A stretch of 43,391 nt of DNA from Verrucomicrobiaceae bacterium (GCA_028293825.1 JAQGNY010000021.1:1-43391); one strand, 5' to 3'; shown: positions 1 through 8,288, numbered from the stretch's first letter. The notes: generated from the sequence alone by a model not told the origin. Program-made: numbers and translations.

Positions 1-59
1 CCGGCCTCGGCCTGCTTTAAAAAACCAATAATCTGCTCGTCGGTAAAACGCTTCTTCAT
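1..59 (-). CDS. IS3-family transposase OrfA, N-terminus only
   Basis: The first 19 codons read MKKRFTDEQIIGFLKQAEA, the classic opening of IS3-family OrfA proteins, which carry a helix-turn-helix and bind the element's ends. GGAG lies seven bases before the ATG. The rest is outside the window. Confidence 0.85.
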   Translation of the reverse strand, partial: MKKRFTDEQIIGFLKQAEA

Positions 60-127
60 GTCCATTCTCCGGTTCGAAAATGGACTTTACTAAATCACCC
101 GTGGCACTGTTTAGTGGGGGCAGGTCA
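1..127 (-). mobile_element. End of an IS3-family insertion sequence
   Basis: The transposase reading frame runs off the left edge. The outer boundary is marked by a terminal sequence that reads TGACCTGCCCCC on the minus strand (116-127), typical of IS3-family terminal repeats. Between this repeat and the transposase start lie the usual short leader and a GGAG ribosome site. Only one end is visible, so completeness, target duplication and exact subgroup cannot be judged. Confidence 0.85.
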
Positions 128-404
128 CAAAGCTGCCAATGGCGAACGCTGATACACCTGAGTTAAACCAAAAAACACTCGGCTCTGTGAGACATATCGC
201 ACGAATGGTGACGGTAATCACCTCTAGTACGTGGCTTAGTTTTCATTAAAATTACCCGCATCACGGAGGTGATCAACTGCTCGAACGGATTAGAGCGTGA
301 CAGGGATGTTTACTTCTAAAAGGGAAGTCCAAAAAAGCCGCTTTATCTCATCGTCGCACTACCATTGATCGTTCGATCCGTGTTGCCAGCAAGAGGACAC
401 TTAT

Positions 405-515
405 ATGAAATGGATTCCACTGTTATTGGTCATCGTCACCCTTGTAGGATTAATGGATATGCGGCGCGGGGCTGAATCCGATGCGCCTCGCACGGTGGCG
501 TCATTGATTCGTTAA
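405..515 (+). CDS. Possible 36-residue single-pass membrane peptide
   Basis: ATG preceded by AGAGGA at a good distance (392-397). The peptide begins MKWIPLLLVIVTLVGLMDM, a hydrophobic segment that would serve as a signal or membrane anchor, followed by a short polar tail. It ends with TAA directly followed by TAG in frame. The ORF at 537 continues in the same frame, so this could be the broken 5' part of one longer secreted-protein gene. No family is recognised. Confidence 0.35.
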   Translation: MKWIPLLLVIVTLVGLMDMRRGAESDAPRTVASLIR

Positions 516-536
516 TAGCTTCCACAATTTGCGGCG

Positions 537-824
537 ATGCATATGGCGTACGCCAACGACAAGAACTTTGCTGCGCTCGACGTTGCTATCGATTTGTTGG
601 TGCAAACCGGAAACGCGCACGCGCTTAAACAAGCGCTGGCTAACTGTGAGCTATTGGATAGCTTTTCAGATTATCTAATTAATTTGTTCAACGAAACTGT
701 GCGCCGTACCAACTCCATCAAAGCCGCGCACGACTTAATCGGACTGGTTCATGATTTTGCGGGAAATATTGAGCAGCAATATGCTGTCATCGCTTTGTTA
801 GCTCGTAACAGCGCTAATGATTGA
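537..824 (+). CDS. Small hypothetical protein, 95 residues
   Basis: Largely helical, acidic-to-neutral protein rich in Ala, Leu and Asn, without membrane segments or recognised motifs. No convincing ribosome site precedes the paired start codons (MHM). It sits in the same frame as the hydrophobic ORF that ends at 515, separated by TAA-TAG and six codons. It may therefore be the mature part of a protein whose secretion signal was cut off by nonsense mutation, or a separate gene. Function unknown. Confidence 0.35.
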   Translation: MHMAYANDKNFAALDVAIDLLVQTGNAHALKQALANCELLDSFSDYLINLFNETVRRTNSIKAAHDLIGLVHDFAGNIEQQYAVIALLARNSAND

Positions 825-1046
825 GTAGGTTAATTTGAATGCTCGATCGGATTCACTGCGGGATGTACTGTCGTTGAATTTTCGGCGGCTTAATGCACTG
901 AACTTATAAAGTGAAAGTATCCATGGCTCAGTGCGTAATTGGTTCACTTTAATTGGCGTGACAAACAGAATGGGGCAGCAATTCATGAGCGACTTTTTTA
1001 AAAATTAAAAGCCGCAATAATTAATCAGATATTTTTATTAAAAAGA

Positions 1047-1080
1047 CCCCCGCCAACAAAGGGTGGAATTCTGGCGGGGG
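1047..1080 (-). terminator. Intrinsic terminator, minus strand
   Basis: Perfect 9-bp inverted repeat, CCCCCGCCA (1047-1055) and TGGCGGGGG (1072-1080), with a 16-base loop. On the minus strand the hairpin is followed by TCTTTTTAATAAAAAT, so it ends leftward transcription, plausibly of the small gene at 1149-1316 or of the LysR gene. Confidence 0.7.
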
Positions 1081-1148
1081 CTTGCCCGAGAACTGGTTAT
1101 TCCATTTCGTTGGATTTTGATTTTACAAACGGCATAATTTGAAGCCCG

Positions 1149-1316
1149 CTATCTACTGAGTAGTGCTGGCTTTAAAATCGGTCTCGCAAGCTCTTTGCGA
1201 ATGCGGGAGTGAATGTGTTCGTGCGACGCGATTATTTCGAGGAGCCGTTTATATTGCCGGCGCTTGCTAGCCACATTGTTTTTTAATGTAACTTGAATTC
1301 GATGAGCGTAATCCAT
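1149..1316 (-). CDS. Possible small basic protein, 55 residues
   Basis: ATG preceded by AAGGGA eight bases upstream, and a strong intrinsic terminator about 70 bases downstream, together forming a compact gene unit. The protein is markedly basic (begins MDYAHRIQVTLKNNVASKRR) and mostly helical, as in small nucleic-acid-binding proteins, but no family is recognised. Its tight flanking signals are the main reason to believe in it. Confidence 0.35.
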   Translation of the reverse strand: MDYAHRIQVTLKNNVASKRRQYKRLLEIIASHEHIHSRIRKELARPILKPALLSR

Positions 1317-1486
1317 TTTTTTAGCATCCCTTGTTAAGCAATCGAAATTAAATGTTTACTAAAATTTCTACGCTTATCAAAACATGACTGTAGCGCTCGA
1401 CGCAATACCATTTTTAAAAAAAACTGATTACATCGCAGAGCTAATGAGAGGCCCCTATGAATTAATTAGTTCTGACCAATAATTAA

Positions 1487-2413
1487 TTATTTTTTGCTGT
1501 GTCGTATTTTTACTAATTCGATACGCGTGGCCATAACTTTTTTCATTTCTTCCAACAGTAACTCGGAGGCCCCTTGCAGTCTTGGTGGTAAAGGCCGGTG
1601 AATAAGGCAGAACTCAACGCTTGATTTAAACTCCGGTACATCGAGAATTTTGAGTTTTGATCGGTAGCAGCTTGCTGCTAATAAATCGGGTGTGATGAGT
1701 CCGAGTCCGGCCCCGCGAGCTACCAGTGACAATTGTAATTCGGCCGCAAATGTTTCGACGGTGATTTCAAAAGGCAGTCCTTGCCGTTCCATCGTGTGGC
1801 GCAATGCGGTGCGCATACCGCAGCCGTCTTGGCTTAGCACCCAATCAAAATCGCTCAACGTTTGTAAGCTCGGACGTTTGGGTAAATTCAATGCTGCCGC
1901 AGCGATAACATGGATCGGTTGTTTACAAATGCGATGCGAAATACAACTTGGGGGAATCAGTGTTTGCGCTCCAACGGCAACTACCGCCATATCAAGCGTA
2001 TTTTGTTCGAGTCGCTGTACTAGACCTATCGACCAAGCCGAATGAATTCGCAGCCGTAGTTGTGCATAGCGCTCACGCAGACGATCAATGGGTTCCGCTA
2101 ATGCCATGTCTGCGAGAAACGGTGGAACACCCAAACGTAATTCGCCGGTAGGCTCTTGATCGGCGTGCCCGAGCAATTTGAACTCTTCCACGCTTTCCAG
2201 CAAACGGCGCCCGCGTTGGTAAACCTCCTGGCCTGCGGCGGTGGGTCGCAATGGTTTTGCATCGCGATCCAGTAAGGCGATGCCCAGCAAGCTTTCTAAA
2301 CTTTGAATGCGGCGTGTTACGCCCGGCTGAGTTAAATGCAAAATCGTCGCCGCGCGCACGATTGAGCCGGTCTCGACGACAGCGACAAATGCATGCAGAT
2401 CGCGTGTGTTCAT
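1487..2413 (-). CDS. LysR-family transcriptional regulator
   Basis: 308 residues, normal LysR length. The N-terminal winged helix-turn-helix spans about residues 1-60 and shows the family pattern (AATILHLTQPGVTRRIQSLE). The remainder is the two-lobed periplasmic-binding-like effector domain. It is transcribed away from the MFS transporter at 2520 with about 106 bases between them, the usual arrangement for a LysR protein controlling its divergent neighbour. The inducer is probably the transporter substrate or a related molecule. The C-terminus is basic. Confidence is high for the family and low for the target. Confidence 0.93.
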   Translation of the reverse strand: MNTRDLHAFVAVVETGSIVRAATILHLTQPGVTRRIQSLESLLGIALLDRDAKPLRPTAAGQEVYQRGRRLLESVEEFKLLGHADQEPTGELRLGVPPFLADMALAEPIDRLRERYAQLRLRIHSAWSIGLVQRLEQNTLDMAVVAVGAQTLIPPSCISHRICKQPIHVIAAAALNLPKRPSLQTLSDFDWVLSQDGCGMRTALRHTMERQGLPFEITVETFAAELQLSLVARGAGLGLITPDLLAASCYRSKLKILDVPEFKSSVEFCLIHRPLPPRLQGASELLLEEMKKVMATRIELVKIRHSKK

Positions 2414-2438
2414 CGGGTTACCCCTGTCAAATAAATGC

Positions 2439-2453
2439 GCATAGTCCCTATGC
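2439..2453. promoter_or_regulatory. Putative LysR operator palindrome
   Basis: GCATAG-TCC-CTATGC is a perfect 6-bp inverted repeat in the LysR/MFS intergenic region. A further GCATAG half-site occurs at 2474-2479 and CTATGC at 2524-2529, at the transporter start. Repeated half-sites between divergent genes fit LysR binding, but this is inferred. Confidence 0.45.
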
Positions 2454-2519
2454 TAATTATTCAATTGCCGCATGCATAGATATTTCTTAGTCTGACCTCA
2501 CTTATTGTCCGAAGAGTAG

Positions 2520-3767
2520 ATGACTATGCCGCGATTTGATTCCCGTGCACTGCCGGTCCGGGAGCTTCGAACTTCCGGGTTATCGGCGACGCTCACCGCA
2601 TTTTTTGCTACAGCGGTCGGGGTCATGATGATTAATGTCGCCGCGGCACAGGTGCTGACTAAGCCGGTGGGAATGACTTTGCATATCTCGTCGGCCTTGA
2701 GCGGTTTGATCGCGACCGTGCCGCAATTGGGTTACGCGTTGGGAATGATTTTTTTAGTACCGCTGGGCGATAGATTGGAGAGTCGTAAGCTGTCGGTAAT
2801 CGTTTTACTGTGTTGCGCTGTCTCTCTCGGGGTGGCTGCGATCGCGCCGTCCGCTTTTGTGTTCTTAGTTGCCGTCGGCGGGGCGGGTCTTACCTCCTCC
2901 GCCATTCAAATCCTGGTCCCGGCCGCAGCCGCGCTCGCAGTGCCCGCCGAGCGCGGTCGTTTGCTCGGAAACATTATGAGCGGCGTTATGTTGGGGATTT
3001 TGGTGGCGCGCCCGTTAGCGAGCGTGGTCGCCGACTGGTGGGGCTGGCGTGATTTTTATGCGGCGCTGGCGTTTGTGGAAATACTTCTCGCGCTCGGTCT
3101 CTGGCGTTGGTTACCAGAACGCCAGGTGTCCACTTCTTCGCGCTACCGCGACTTACTCGCATCGTTGTGGATGCTTTGGCGCACCGAACCTGTGTTGCGT
3201 CGACATTCGTTGTCAGCGGCCTTAGGTATGGCTGTATTTAGTGCGTTTTGGACAGCGGTCGCCTTGCGGCTGAGCGAAGCACCGTTCGTATTGGGTGGTT
3301 CCGGCATAGCGCTGTTTGCGTTGGTTGGTGTGGCCGGAGCCGTTATTGCGCCCGTTGCTGGCCGCTTCGGCGATCGCGGTCATACCGAAATTGGAAAACG
3401 TTGGTCACATGCGACGACAGTGGTCAGTTGGATGGTGGCCGGAGTGGCTGCTGCGGGATGGGCTGGTGTCGTATTAGATCGCACGACCTCACTACTGCTG
3501 TTGGGGATCGCGGCGATTTTGCTGGATGCAGGGATTGTCGGTGACCAGACGTTGGGGCGGCGTGCGATCAATTTACTCGACCCGCTCGCGCGCAGTCGTT
3601 TCAACGGTATTTTTGTGGGGACGTTCTTTGTCGGCGGTGGTATTGGTGCCTTGGCTGCGAATGCGATCGAGTCTATGGCAGGCTGGAATGGAGTCTGTGT
3701 GTTTTGCTTAAGCCTCAGTGTCGTGTCGCTACTGTGGGGGATGTATACCAAAACTGCTGAGGCTTAA
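2520..3767 (+). CDS. MFS transporter, DHA1-like
   Basis: 415 residues with about 12 hydrophobic segments. The loop between helices 2 and 3 carries the MFS signature as PLGDRLESRKLSV (around residues 80-95). A duplicate-like motif (GRFGDRGHTEIGKRW) lies at the matching place in the second half. Such proton-coupled carriers of the inner membrane export drugs or move sugars and aromatics; the substrate cannot be read from sequence. The upstream GAAGAG is better placed for the ATG at 2526 than for the ATG at 2520, so the true start may be two codons later. The divergent LysR gene is the likely controller. Confidence 0.9.
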   Translation: MTMPRFDSRALPVRELRTSGLSATLTAFFATAVGVMMINVAAAQVLTKPVGMTLHISSALSGLIATVPQLGYALGMIFLVPLGDRLESRKLSVIVLLCCAVSLGVAAIAPSAFVFLVAVGGAGLTSSAIQILVPAAAALAVPAERGRLLGNIMSGVMLGILVARPLASVVADWWGWRDFYAALAFVEILLALGLWRWLPERQVSTSSRYRDLLASLWMLWRTEPVLRRHSLSAALGMAVFSAFWTAVALRLSEAPFVLGGSGIALFALVGVAGAVIAPVAGRFGDRGHTEIGKRWSHATTVVSWMVAGVAAAGWAGVVLDRTTSLLLLGIAAILLDAGIVGDQTLGRRAINLLDPLARSRFNGIFVGTFFVGGGIGALAANAIESMAGWNGVCVFCLSLSVVSLLWGMYTKTAEA

Positions 3768-3879
3768 CGCTCATCGTGCCGCTCGCATTGAATTCGAACT
3801 TAATAATTGCGTAGATAGCGTAATTGTTATGGCTCCGTTAGCGTTGGTTGGTGAATCTGCACAATGGCAATAGCTGAGG

Positions 3880-4383
3880 CTAACAACACGAACAGAGTTG
3901 GCGATACGCATCAACCAGCTGCTCACGTGAAAACGCGCGATTGCGCCCACTGGGGTTAGGTAGGACCCAAACTCGGGCATTACCAAAAGTCTGTAACTGA
4001 GGCCCCCACCTAATTACTCGCTGCCCGGATAGGGCGGAATATGCAGCTTTACCGAGAAAAGCCACAAAGCGTGGGGCATTGCGCGCGATCTTTTGTTCAA
4101 AATCTGCGGCTACAGCGATGAATTCATTTAGGGACAATTGGTCCGCTCGCGCCGTCGGCCGTTGCACCACTGCCGTTAATCCGCACCGGTACTGCAAAAT
4201 CGACCGATCGTTTTCCGGACGTATTTCCTCCGGCGTGAATCCCGCGAGATGAATTGTGCGCCAGAAGCGATTGCCTCTGCCCGCGAAATGATGTCCTTGA
4301 GTGGCAGCAATCAATCCAGGATTAATGCCACAAAAAATCACTGTAAGGTGCTCGGTAATAATATCTTCAAGGCCTTCATCCAT
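3880..4383 (-). CDS. mug: G/U mismatch-specific DNA glycosylase (Mug)
   Basis: Removes uracil or ethenocytosine opposite G in double-stranded DNA. About 167 residues, the same as E. coli Mug. The sequence tracks that family throughout: VIFCGINPGL near the N-terminus (catalytic Asn in GINPG), NRFWRTIHLAGFT, the YRCGLTAVVQRPT segment, and WVLPNPSGRNRAFS near the C-terminus, which carries the lesion-recognition loop. The ATG at 4383 is chosen over the one at 4395 because GAGG lies six bases upstream of it. It is downstream of, and co-oriented with, the GMC oxidoreductase gene; a functional link is unlikely. Confidence 0.93.
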   Translation of the reverse strand: MDEGLEDIITEHLTVIFCGINPGLIAATQGHHFAGRGNRFWRTIHLAGFTPEEIRPENDRSILQYRCGLTAVVQRPTARADQLSLNEFIAVAADFEQKIARNAPRFVAFLGKAAYSALSGQRVIRWGPQLQTFGNARVWVLPNPSGRNRAFSREQLVDAYRQLCSCC

Positions 4384-4474
4384 CGTAAACCTCATAAACC
4401 CAGCGCAGCCGAAGGCAGTTCTAAATTTTTTTTTACCTGGTCTATCAGAACGCTCTCAGTTACAACAAATTGCG

Positions 4475-6085
4475 CTACGTGTTTGTCCACGATCGCCTCA
4501 CAAAATCCGCTCCTTTCTCGCCGATCATAATCGCTGCTGCGTTGGTATTGGCGCTAATCAGTTGCGGTATGATCGATGCATCGATCACCCGCAAACCGGT
4601 AACGCCCCGCACACGTAATTCCGTATCCACTACCGACCGTGCATCCGAACCCATGCGACAGGTGCCAACAGGGTGATAACCGGTTGCGGTGTAGTTGCGA
4701 ATAATCTGCTCAAGTTGCGCATCCGTGTGCGCTGTATCGAACGGCGGCGTGCCGCCGGTGATTGATGACGCAAAAGCCGGTGCCTGAAATATACGTTCTA
4801 TTTTTTTGAGTGAGCGCACGACGGTATCGAAATCGCGTTGATCCTGATACATGTGAAAATTTATCAGTGGTTTGTCATCGGGACTCGCGCTGCGTAAACG
4901 AATTTCACCACGACCGTGCGGTCTCGATACACAGGCGCCGATGCTCACTACCGGTTTTTTGTGCAGCACTGGTGGTGAGCACGAATAGTCGATGCCAAAC
5001 GGGAAAAAATTAAGATGAATATCTGGCTGCTCCAACCGGTCGTCGCTACGCAGCCAAGCCATGCCCTGCACGGCGGCAGATGCGAGCGGGCCACGCCGAA
5101 ATAATGTGTAATTCAGCAAATGACGCAGCCCGTTGAATGGATCCATTTCGCTGTTATAGGTGGGAACATTGACGAACTTGCCAATGCCCATTCCGAGATG
5201 TTCCTGCAAATTCCGGCCGACACCGGGCGCGTCGATCTGCACCGCGATACCGTGTCGATTTAATTCCGCAGCAGGGCCCATGCCCGAGCGCATTAATATC
5301 GCAGGCGATTGCAAGGTGCCTGCACTCAGCAGCACTTCGCGGCGCGCCTTGATATCAACAAACTCATTGCCGATGCGCGCGCGCACGCCGCTGGCCCGAC
5401 CGGACTCGAACAAAATCTTATCGACGAGCGCCCCGCTCACCATGCTGAAATTACTGCGCTTGGCGGCGAGCGCTAAATAACTATTGGCAGTGCTGGCGCG
5501 GCGACCATTGCGTTGGCTGGTTAGATTGACGAACGCGCCTTCGCGGTCGCCATTATTGTAATCCGGCAGCGTTTCCAGCCCCGTTTGCGCGCAGGCTTCT
5601 ACAAACTTGTGTGTCAGTGGGTGTACCGAGCGAATGCGCGACAGCGGGTACGGACCAGTGTTGCCGAGCGATTCGTGACCGTCGTCGGCATAGCCTTCAG
5701 CCCTTTGGAAATACGCTTCAACGCCGTCCCAGCCCCACCCAGTACAGCCAAGCTTTGCCCAGTCGTCGTAGTCACGCCGTAACCCGCGAATATAGACAAG
5801 GCCATTAATGCTGCTGCCACCGCCGAGCATTTTCCCGGCAGCCCAGTTCAGCGCGCGGCCATTCAATGTCGGGTCTGGTTCAGCGACATAATTCCAGTCT
5901 GTCGCGGGATTGCCAATCAATCGCACCGTCATTGCCGGCGTATCGTTCAACCACGAACTGCCCTGCGTGCCGGCTTCCAGCAATATCACGCGCACAGCCG
6001 GATCCTGCGACAGGCGCTCCGCCAATACGGCACCGGCGCTGCCAGCACCAATAATGATGATATCGGCTTCAAACAAGTTGGACAT
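4475..6085 (-). CDS. GMC-family FAD-dependent alcohol dehydrogenase/oxidase
   Basis: 536 residues, a full-length glucose-methanol-choline oxidoreductase. The FAD dinucleotide fold is at the N-terminus (DIIIIGAGSAGAVLAERLS, residues 8-26). The first GMC signature follows (NWAAGKMLGGGSSINGLVYIRG). The catalytic His is in the C-terminal YTATGYHPVGTCRMG segment, and the Asn partner is in SANTNAAAIMIGEK. Family members oxidise choline, aliphatic alcohols, polyethylene glycol or terpene alcohols to aldehydes or ketones; the substrate is unknown here. GGAGG sits just before the start. It diverges from a MarR regulator across a palindrome, and a second diverging gene resembles oxocamphor hydrolase, which favours a role in alcohol catabolism. 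Confidence 0.92.
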   Translation of the reverse strand: MSNLFEADIIIIGAGSAGAVLAERLSQDPAVRVILLEAGTQGSSWLNDTPAMTVRLIGNPATDWNYVAEPDPTLNGRALNWAAGKMLGGGSSINGLVYIRGLRRDYDDWAKLGCTGWGWDGVEAYFQRAEGYADDGHESLGNTGPYPLSRIRSVHPLTHKFVEACAQTGLETLPDYNNGDREGAFVNLTSQRNGRRASTANSYLALAAKRSNFSMVSGALVDKILFESGRASGVRARIGNEFVDIKARREVLLSAGTLQSPAILMRSGMGPAAELNRHGIAVQIDAPGVGRNLQEHLGMGIGKFVNVPTYNSEMDPFNGLRHLLNYTLFRRGPLASAAVQGMAWLRSDDRLEQPDIHLNFFPFGIDYSCSPPVLHKKPVVSIGACVSRPHGRGEIRLRSASPDDKPLINFHMYQDQRDFDTVVRSLKKIERIFQAPAFASSITGGTPPFDTAHTDAQLEQIIRNYTATGYHPVGTCRMGSDARSVVDTELRVRGVTGLRVIDASIIPQLISANTNAAAIMIGEKGADFVRRSWTNT

Positions 6086-6147
6086 GGGTCCTCCAGGGAT
6101 GCGTTTTATGGTGTTATACGCACAGAAAAATCAATGATGCCATCCAT

Positions 6148-6164
6148 TGTTAATAGAGTTAACA
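6148..6164. promoter_or_regulatory. Putative MarR operator
   Basis: TGTTAA-TAGAG-TTAACA is a perfect 6-bp inverted repeat in the 107-base gap between the divergent GMC and MarR genes. Its size and AT-rich arms suit a MarR dimer, so one site could control both directions. Inferred from position and symmetry. Confidence 0.55.
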
Positions 6165-6192
6165 TACAAGTCAACCGCAGGAACTTTTATCG

Positions 6193-6684
6193 ATGTCACG
6201 CGAACCTATTGAATCTCTGGAAGATGAAGCGAGCGCTGCGTTTTTTCGACTATTGAATAAAATATTGTGGGGGCGTAAATACCCGCGCGATTACGGGAGC
6301 GGCGAGCTGTTGCACATGGCGGAAGCGGAAATTCTCGATCGCGTCGGCAGTTGTGAAAAGATAACAACGACTTTACTGGCCGAGCAATTGGGCGTATCGA
6401 AAGCCGCCATATCGACGCTGGTTAACAAACTTGAAACGAAGCGTTATCTGTCCAAAACCACATCGGCTTTGCATCGCAATATCAAATACCTTTCGCTCAC
6501 TAAAAAAGGCGTGACATCGCGCGACGGATTTCGTGCTTACCGGGAGCAGCTGCACGGTTATCTCGATGGCATCAGCAAAGCCGAATTGCGCGGCCACATC
6601 AATGTGCTGCTGCGGATGGAAAATTTTATCGATGTATTACACGATCAACTGAAAGAAGACTTGGATTTGAAGCGCGGACTATGA
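6193..6684 (+). CDS. MarR-family transcriptional regulator
   Basis: 163 residues. The winged helix-turn-helix occupies the middle (TLLAEQLGVSKAAISTLVNKLE, about residues 60-81), followed by the wing (KRYLSKTTSALHRNIKYLSLTKKG). Flanking helices form the dimer interface, as is usual for MarR proteins that respond to phenolic or other small ligands. GCAGGAAC precedes the ATG at a suitable distance. The gene diverges from the GMC oxidoreductase and lies just before the oxocamphor-hydrolase-like gene, so these two are the expected targets. Confidence 0.9.
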   Translation: MSREPIESLEDEASAAFFRLLNKILWGRKYPRDYGSGELLHMAEAEILDRVGSCEKITTTLLAEQLGVSKAAISTLVNKLETKRYLSKTTSALHRNIKYLSLTKKGVTSRDGFRAYREQLHGYLDGISKAELRGHINVLLRMENFIDVLHDQLKEDLDLKRGL

Positions 6685-6731
6685 CGCTGCCAAGATTAAA
6701 AACTATGGACAGCGCTTAAACATAATATTTT

Positions 6732-6759
6732 AAAAACGAAAAACGAAAAACGAAAAACG
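6732..6759 (+). repeat. 7-bp tandem repeat, four copies
   Basis: Four direct copies of AAAAACG lie in the leader between the MarR stop codon and the AGGAG ribosome site of the next gene. A 7-bp unit is prone to slipped-strand copy-number change, which would alter leader length or promoter spacing rather than reading frame. Confidence 0.85.
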
Positions 6760-6779
6760 AAAACTCACAGGAGTCGACT

Positions 6780-7535
6780 ATGCGCCCCGCTTATTTTGAT
6801 CGTTACCCCACTATCCATTTTGAACGCGATGCGCAGGGAATTTTGTTGATGCGCCTGCACAGCAATGACGGGCCGGTTGTTTACTCGTCGCAACATCATT
6901 CCGATTGGTGCGGCGCTTTTCACGATGTCGGCTGCGATCGCGGCAATAAAGTGGTAATCCTCACCGGCACCGGTGATGAATTCATCACGCAGTTTGGTTG
7001 GGATAAGCAGTTGAGCACGGCCGAAGATTGGGACGAGACGTATTGGGAAGGCAAGAACATGCTGCGCAATCTGCTCAATATTGAAGTTCCGATTATCGGT
7101 GTCGTTAACGGGCCCGCCACCATTCACGCTGAATTGGCGGTGTTATCGGATATCACGCTGGCCGCCACTCACGCCACCTTTCAGGATATGCCGCACACAA
7201 CCTTCGGCGTCGTTCCCGGTGATGGTGTGCATATTGTTTGGCAGGATCTGCTGGGCTCGAATCGCGGTCGTTATTTTTTGCTGACCGGTCAAACCCTTTC
7301 CGCCGAAGAAGCATTTAACCTCGGTGTGATTAACGAAATTTTGCCACCCGATCAATTACTACCGCGCGCCTATGCAGTAGCTCACAAGCTGGCTGCGCTG
7401 CCTGTGCTGACGCTGCGCTATTCGCGGGTCGCACTGACGCAACGCCTACGACGTCTGCTGGAAGAAAATTTGGGTTACGGGTTAGCGCTCGAAGGACTCG
7501 CCGCGTTGGGTTTGGTGCAATCGCAAAAAAAATAA
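6780..7535 (+). CDS. Crotonase-fold beta-diketone hydrolase, 6-oxocamphor hydrolase-like
   Basis: 251 residues, crotonase superfamily. Compared from memory with CamK (6-oxocamphor hydrolase of Rhodococcus), the proteins align nearly without gaps. Shared blocks include NKVVILTGTG (57-66), FQDxPH (134-139), VVPGDG (144-149) and LGSNRGRYFLLTG (158-170). The CamK active-site residues have counterparts: His122 as His116, His145 as His139, Asp154 as Asp148 and Glu244 as Glu238; Trp40 is Tyr35. Crotonase CoA hydratases lack this set. CamK cleaves the C-C bond of a cyclic beta-diketone by retro-Claisen hydrolysis, giving a keto acid. AGGAG stands six bases before the ATG. It follows the MarR gene and lies opposite the GMC oxidoreductase. 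The true substrate is unknown. Confidence 0.85.
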   Translation: MRPAYFDRYPTIHFERDAQGILLMRLHSNDGPVVYSSQHHSDWCGAFHDVGCDRGNKVVILTGTGDEFITQFGWDKQLSTAEDWDETYWEGKNMLRNLLNIEVPIIGVVNGPATIHAELAVLSDITLAATHATFQDMPHTTFGVVPGDGVHIVWQDLLGSNRGRYFLLTGQTLSAEEAFNLGVINEILPPDQLLPRAYAVAHKLAALPVLTLRYSRVALTQRLRRLLEENLGYGLALEGLAALGLVQSQKK

Positions 7536-7557
7536 CCACGGCGAAATTGGGGACGGC

Positions 7558-7893
7558 TCATCCAAGCGCGCATAGGCGCGCTTCACTCGAGCTGCGATTG
7601 CAGGCATACATGGTGTTGATGAGATGGAAAGGTTCGTCGCCAGATTCAAGTATTTCAATGAATACGCCGAGCTCTTTGCGCGCATCGTAAAATACATTCC
7701 GACCAAAACCGGGTACATCAAAGCTCACTACCTGCTCCAATCCACGCGCTGCATATTCGGCACAGAGGGCGTCGAATGCCGGTCCCTTGAGGGGTCTCAG
7801 ATTCGGGAAAACATGATGGACGGCAAGATCTCCCATTGTATCGAGCACCTCGCGAAATATCGACGGCTCCGAATTGATGGGTTGAATATTCAC
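7558..7893 (-). pseudogene. VOC (glyoxalase-fold) protein, C-terminal part only
   Basis: The 111 codons match the second half of a vicinal-oxygen-chelate domain. They cover an IQPINSEPSIFREVLD strand and loop, LAVHHVF with the metal-ligand-type His, and FGRNVFYDARKELGVFIEILE carrying the last metal-ligand Glu. The first beta-alpha-beta-beta-beta module is absent. The only start is GTG, with no ribosome site, and the upstream DNA encodes an unrelated HipA fragment. I read this as a truncated gene. A short functional half-domain protein is possible but less likely. Confidence 0.65.
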
Positions 7894-7916
7894 AGGCGCA
7901 ACGCAATTAGATGTAA

Positions 7917-8288
7917 TTATTCTTGAAGCGCAAACGGATTTAGAAATTGCCGCTGCCAGAGCAGTTTTCTGTCTACTTCGCTCAACTTTGCTTCATCGCA
8001 GACTTCAGTCCATTTTGCTGAAACGATTTCACGTTGCATTTCGACAATTGAGCGTGCGTCATTTACAGAAAGCAGAAAATTGTGTGCAGTAGAAAGACAA
8101 TTTTTGAACTGGCTGAGATTATAGTCTCCGAAAATTTTCATGGCTTGAGAAGCTTCGTTGCCGGAACGGCTTTGCGGACAAATATCGTAAGCGGGTGTCA
8201 GACTCAATATTTTGCCGTCCCAAAAGGCGGCGTGATTTCGGGCATAGTCATCGGTATTGCCACATAAAATTATGGATGGATCGTGACC
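7917..8288 (-). pseudogene. HipA-family toxin kinase, C-terminal remnant
   Basis: Read upstream from the stop at 7917, the frame gives ILCGNTDDYARNHAAFWDGK, then LSLTPAYDICPQ, then LLWQRQFLNPFALQE at the end. These are hallmark segments of the HipA C-terminal kinase domain: the N-x-D-D metal and catalytic neighbourhood and the TPxYD motif. HipA phosphorylates glutamyl-tRNA synthetase and causes persistence, with HipB as antitoxin. Only about 120 of roughly 430 residues remain, an in-frame TGA closes the frame at 8289, and there is no start codon for the full fragment or hipB-like gene. It is therefore a relic of a toxin-antitoxin locus. Confidence 0.8.
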
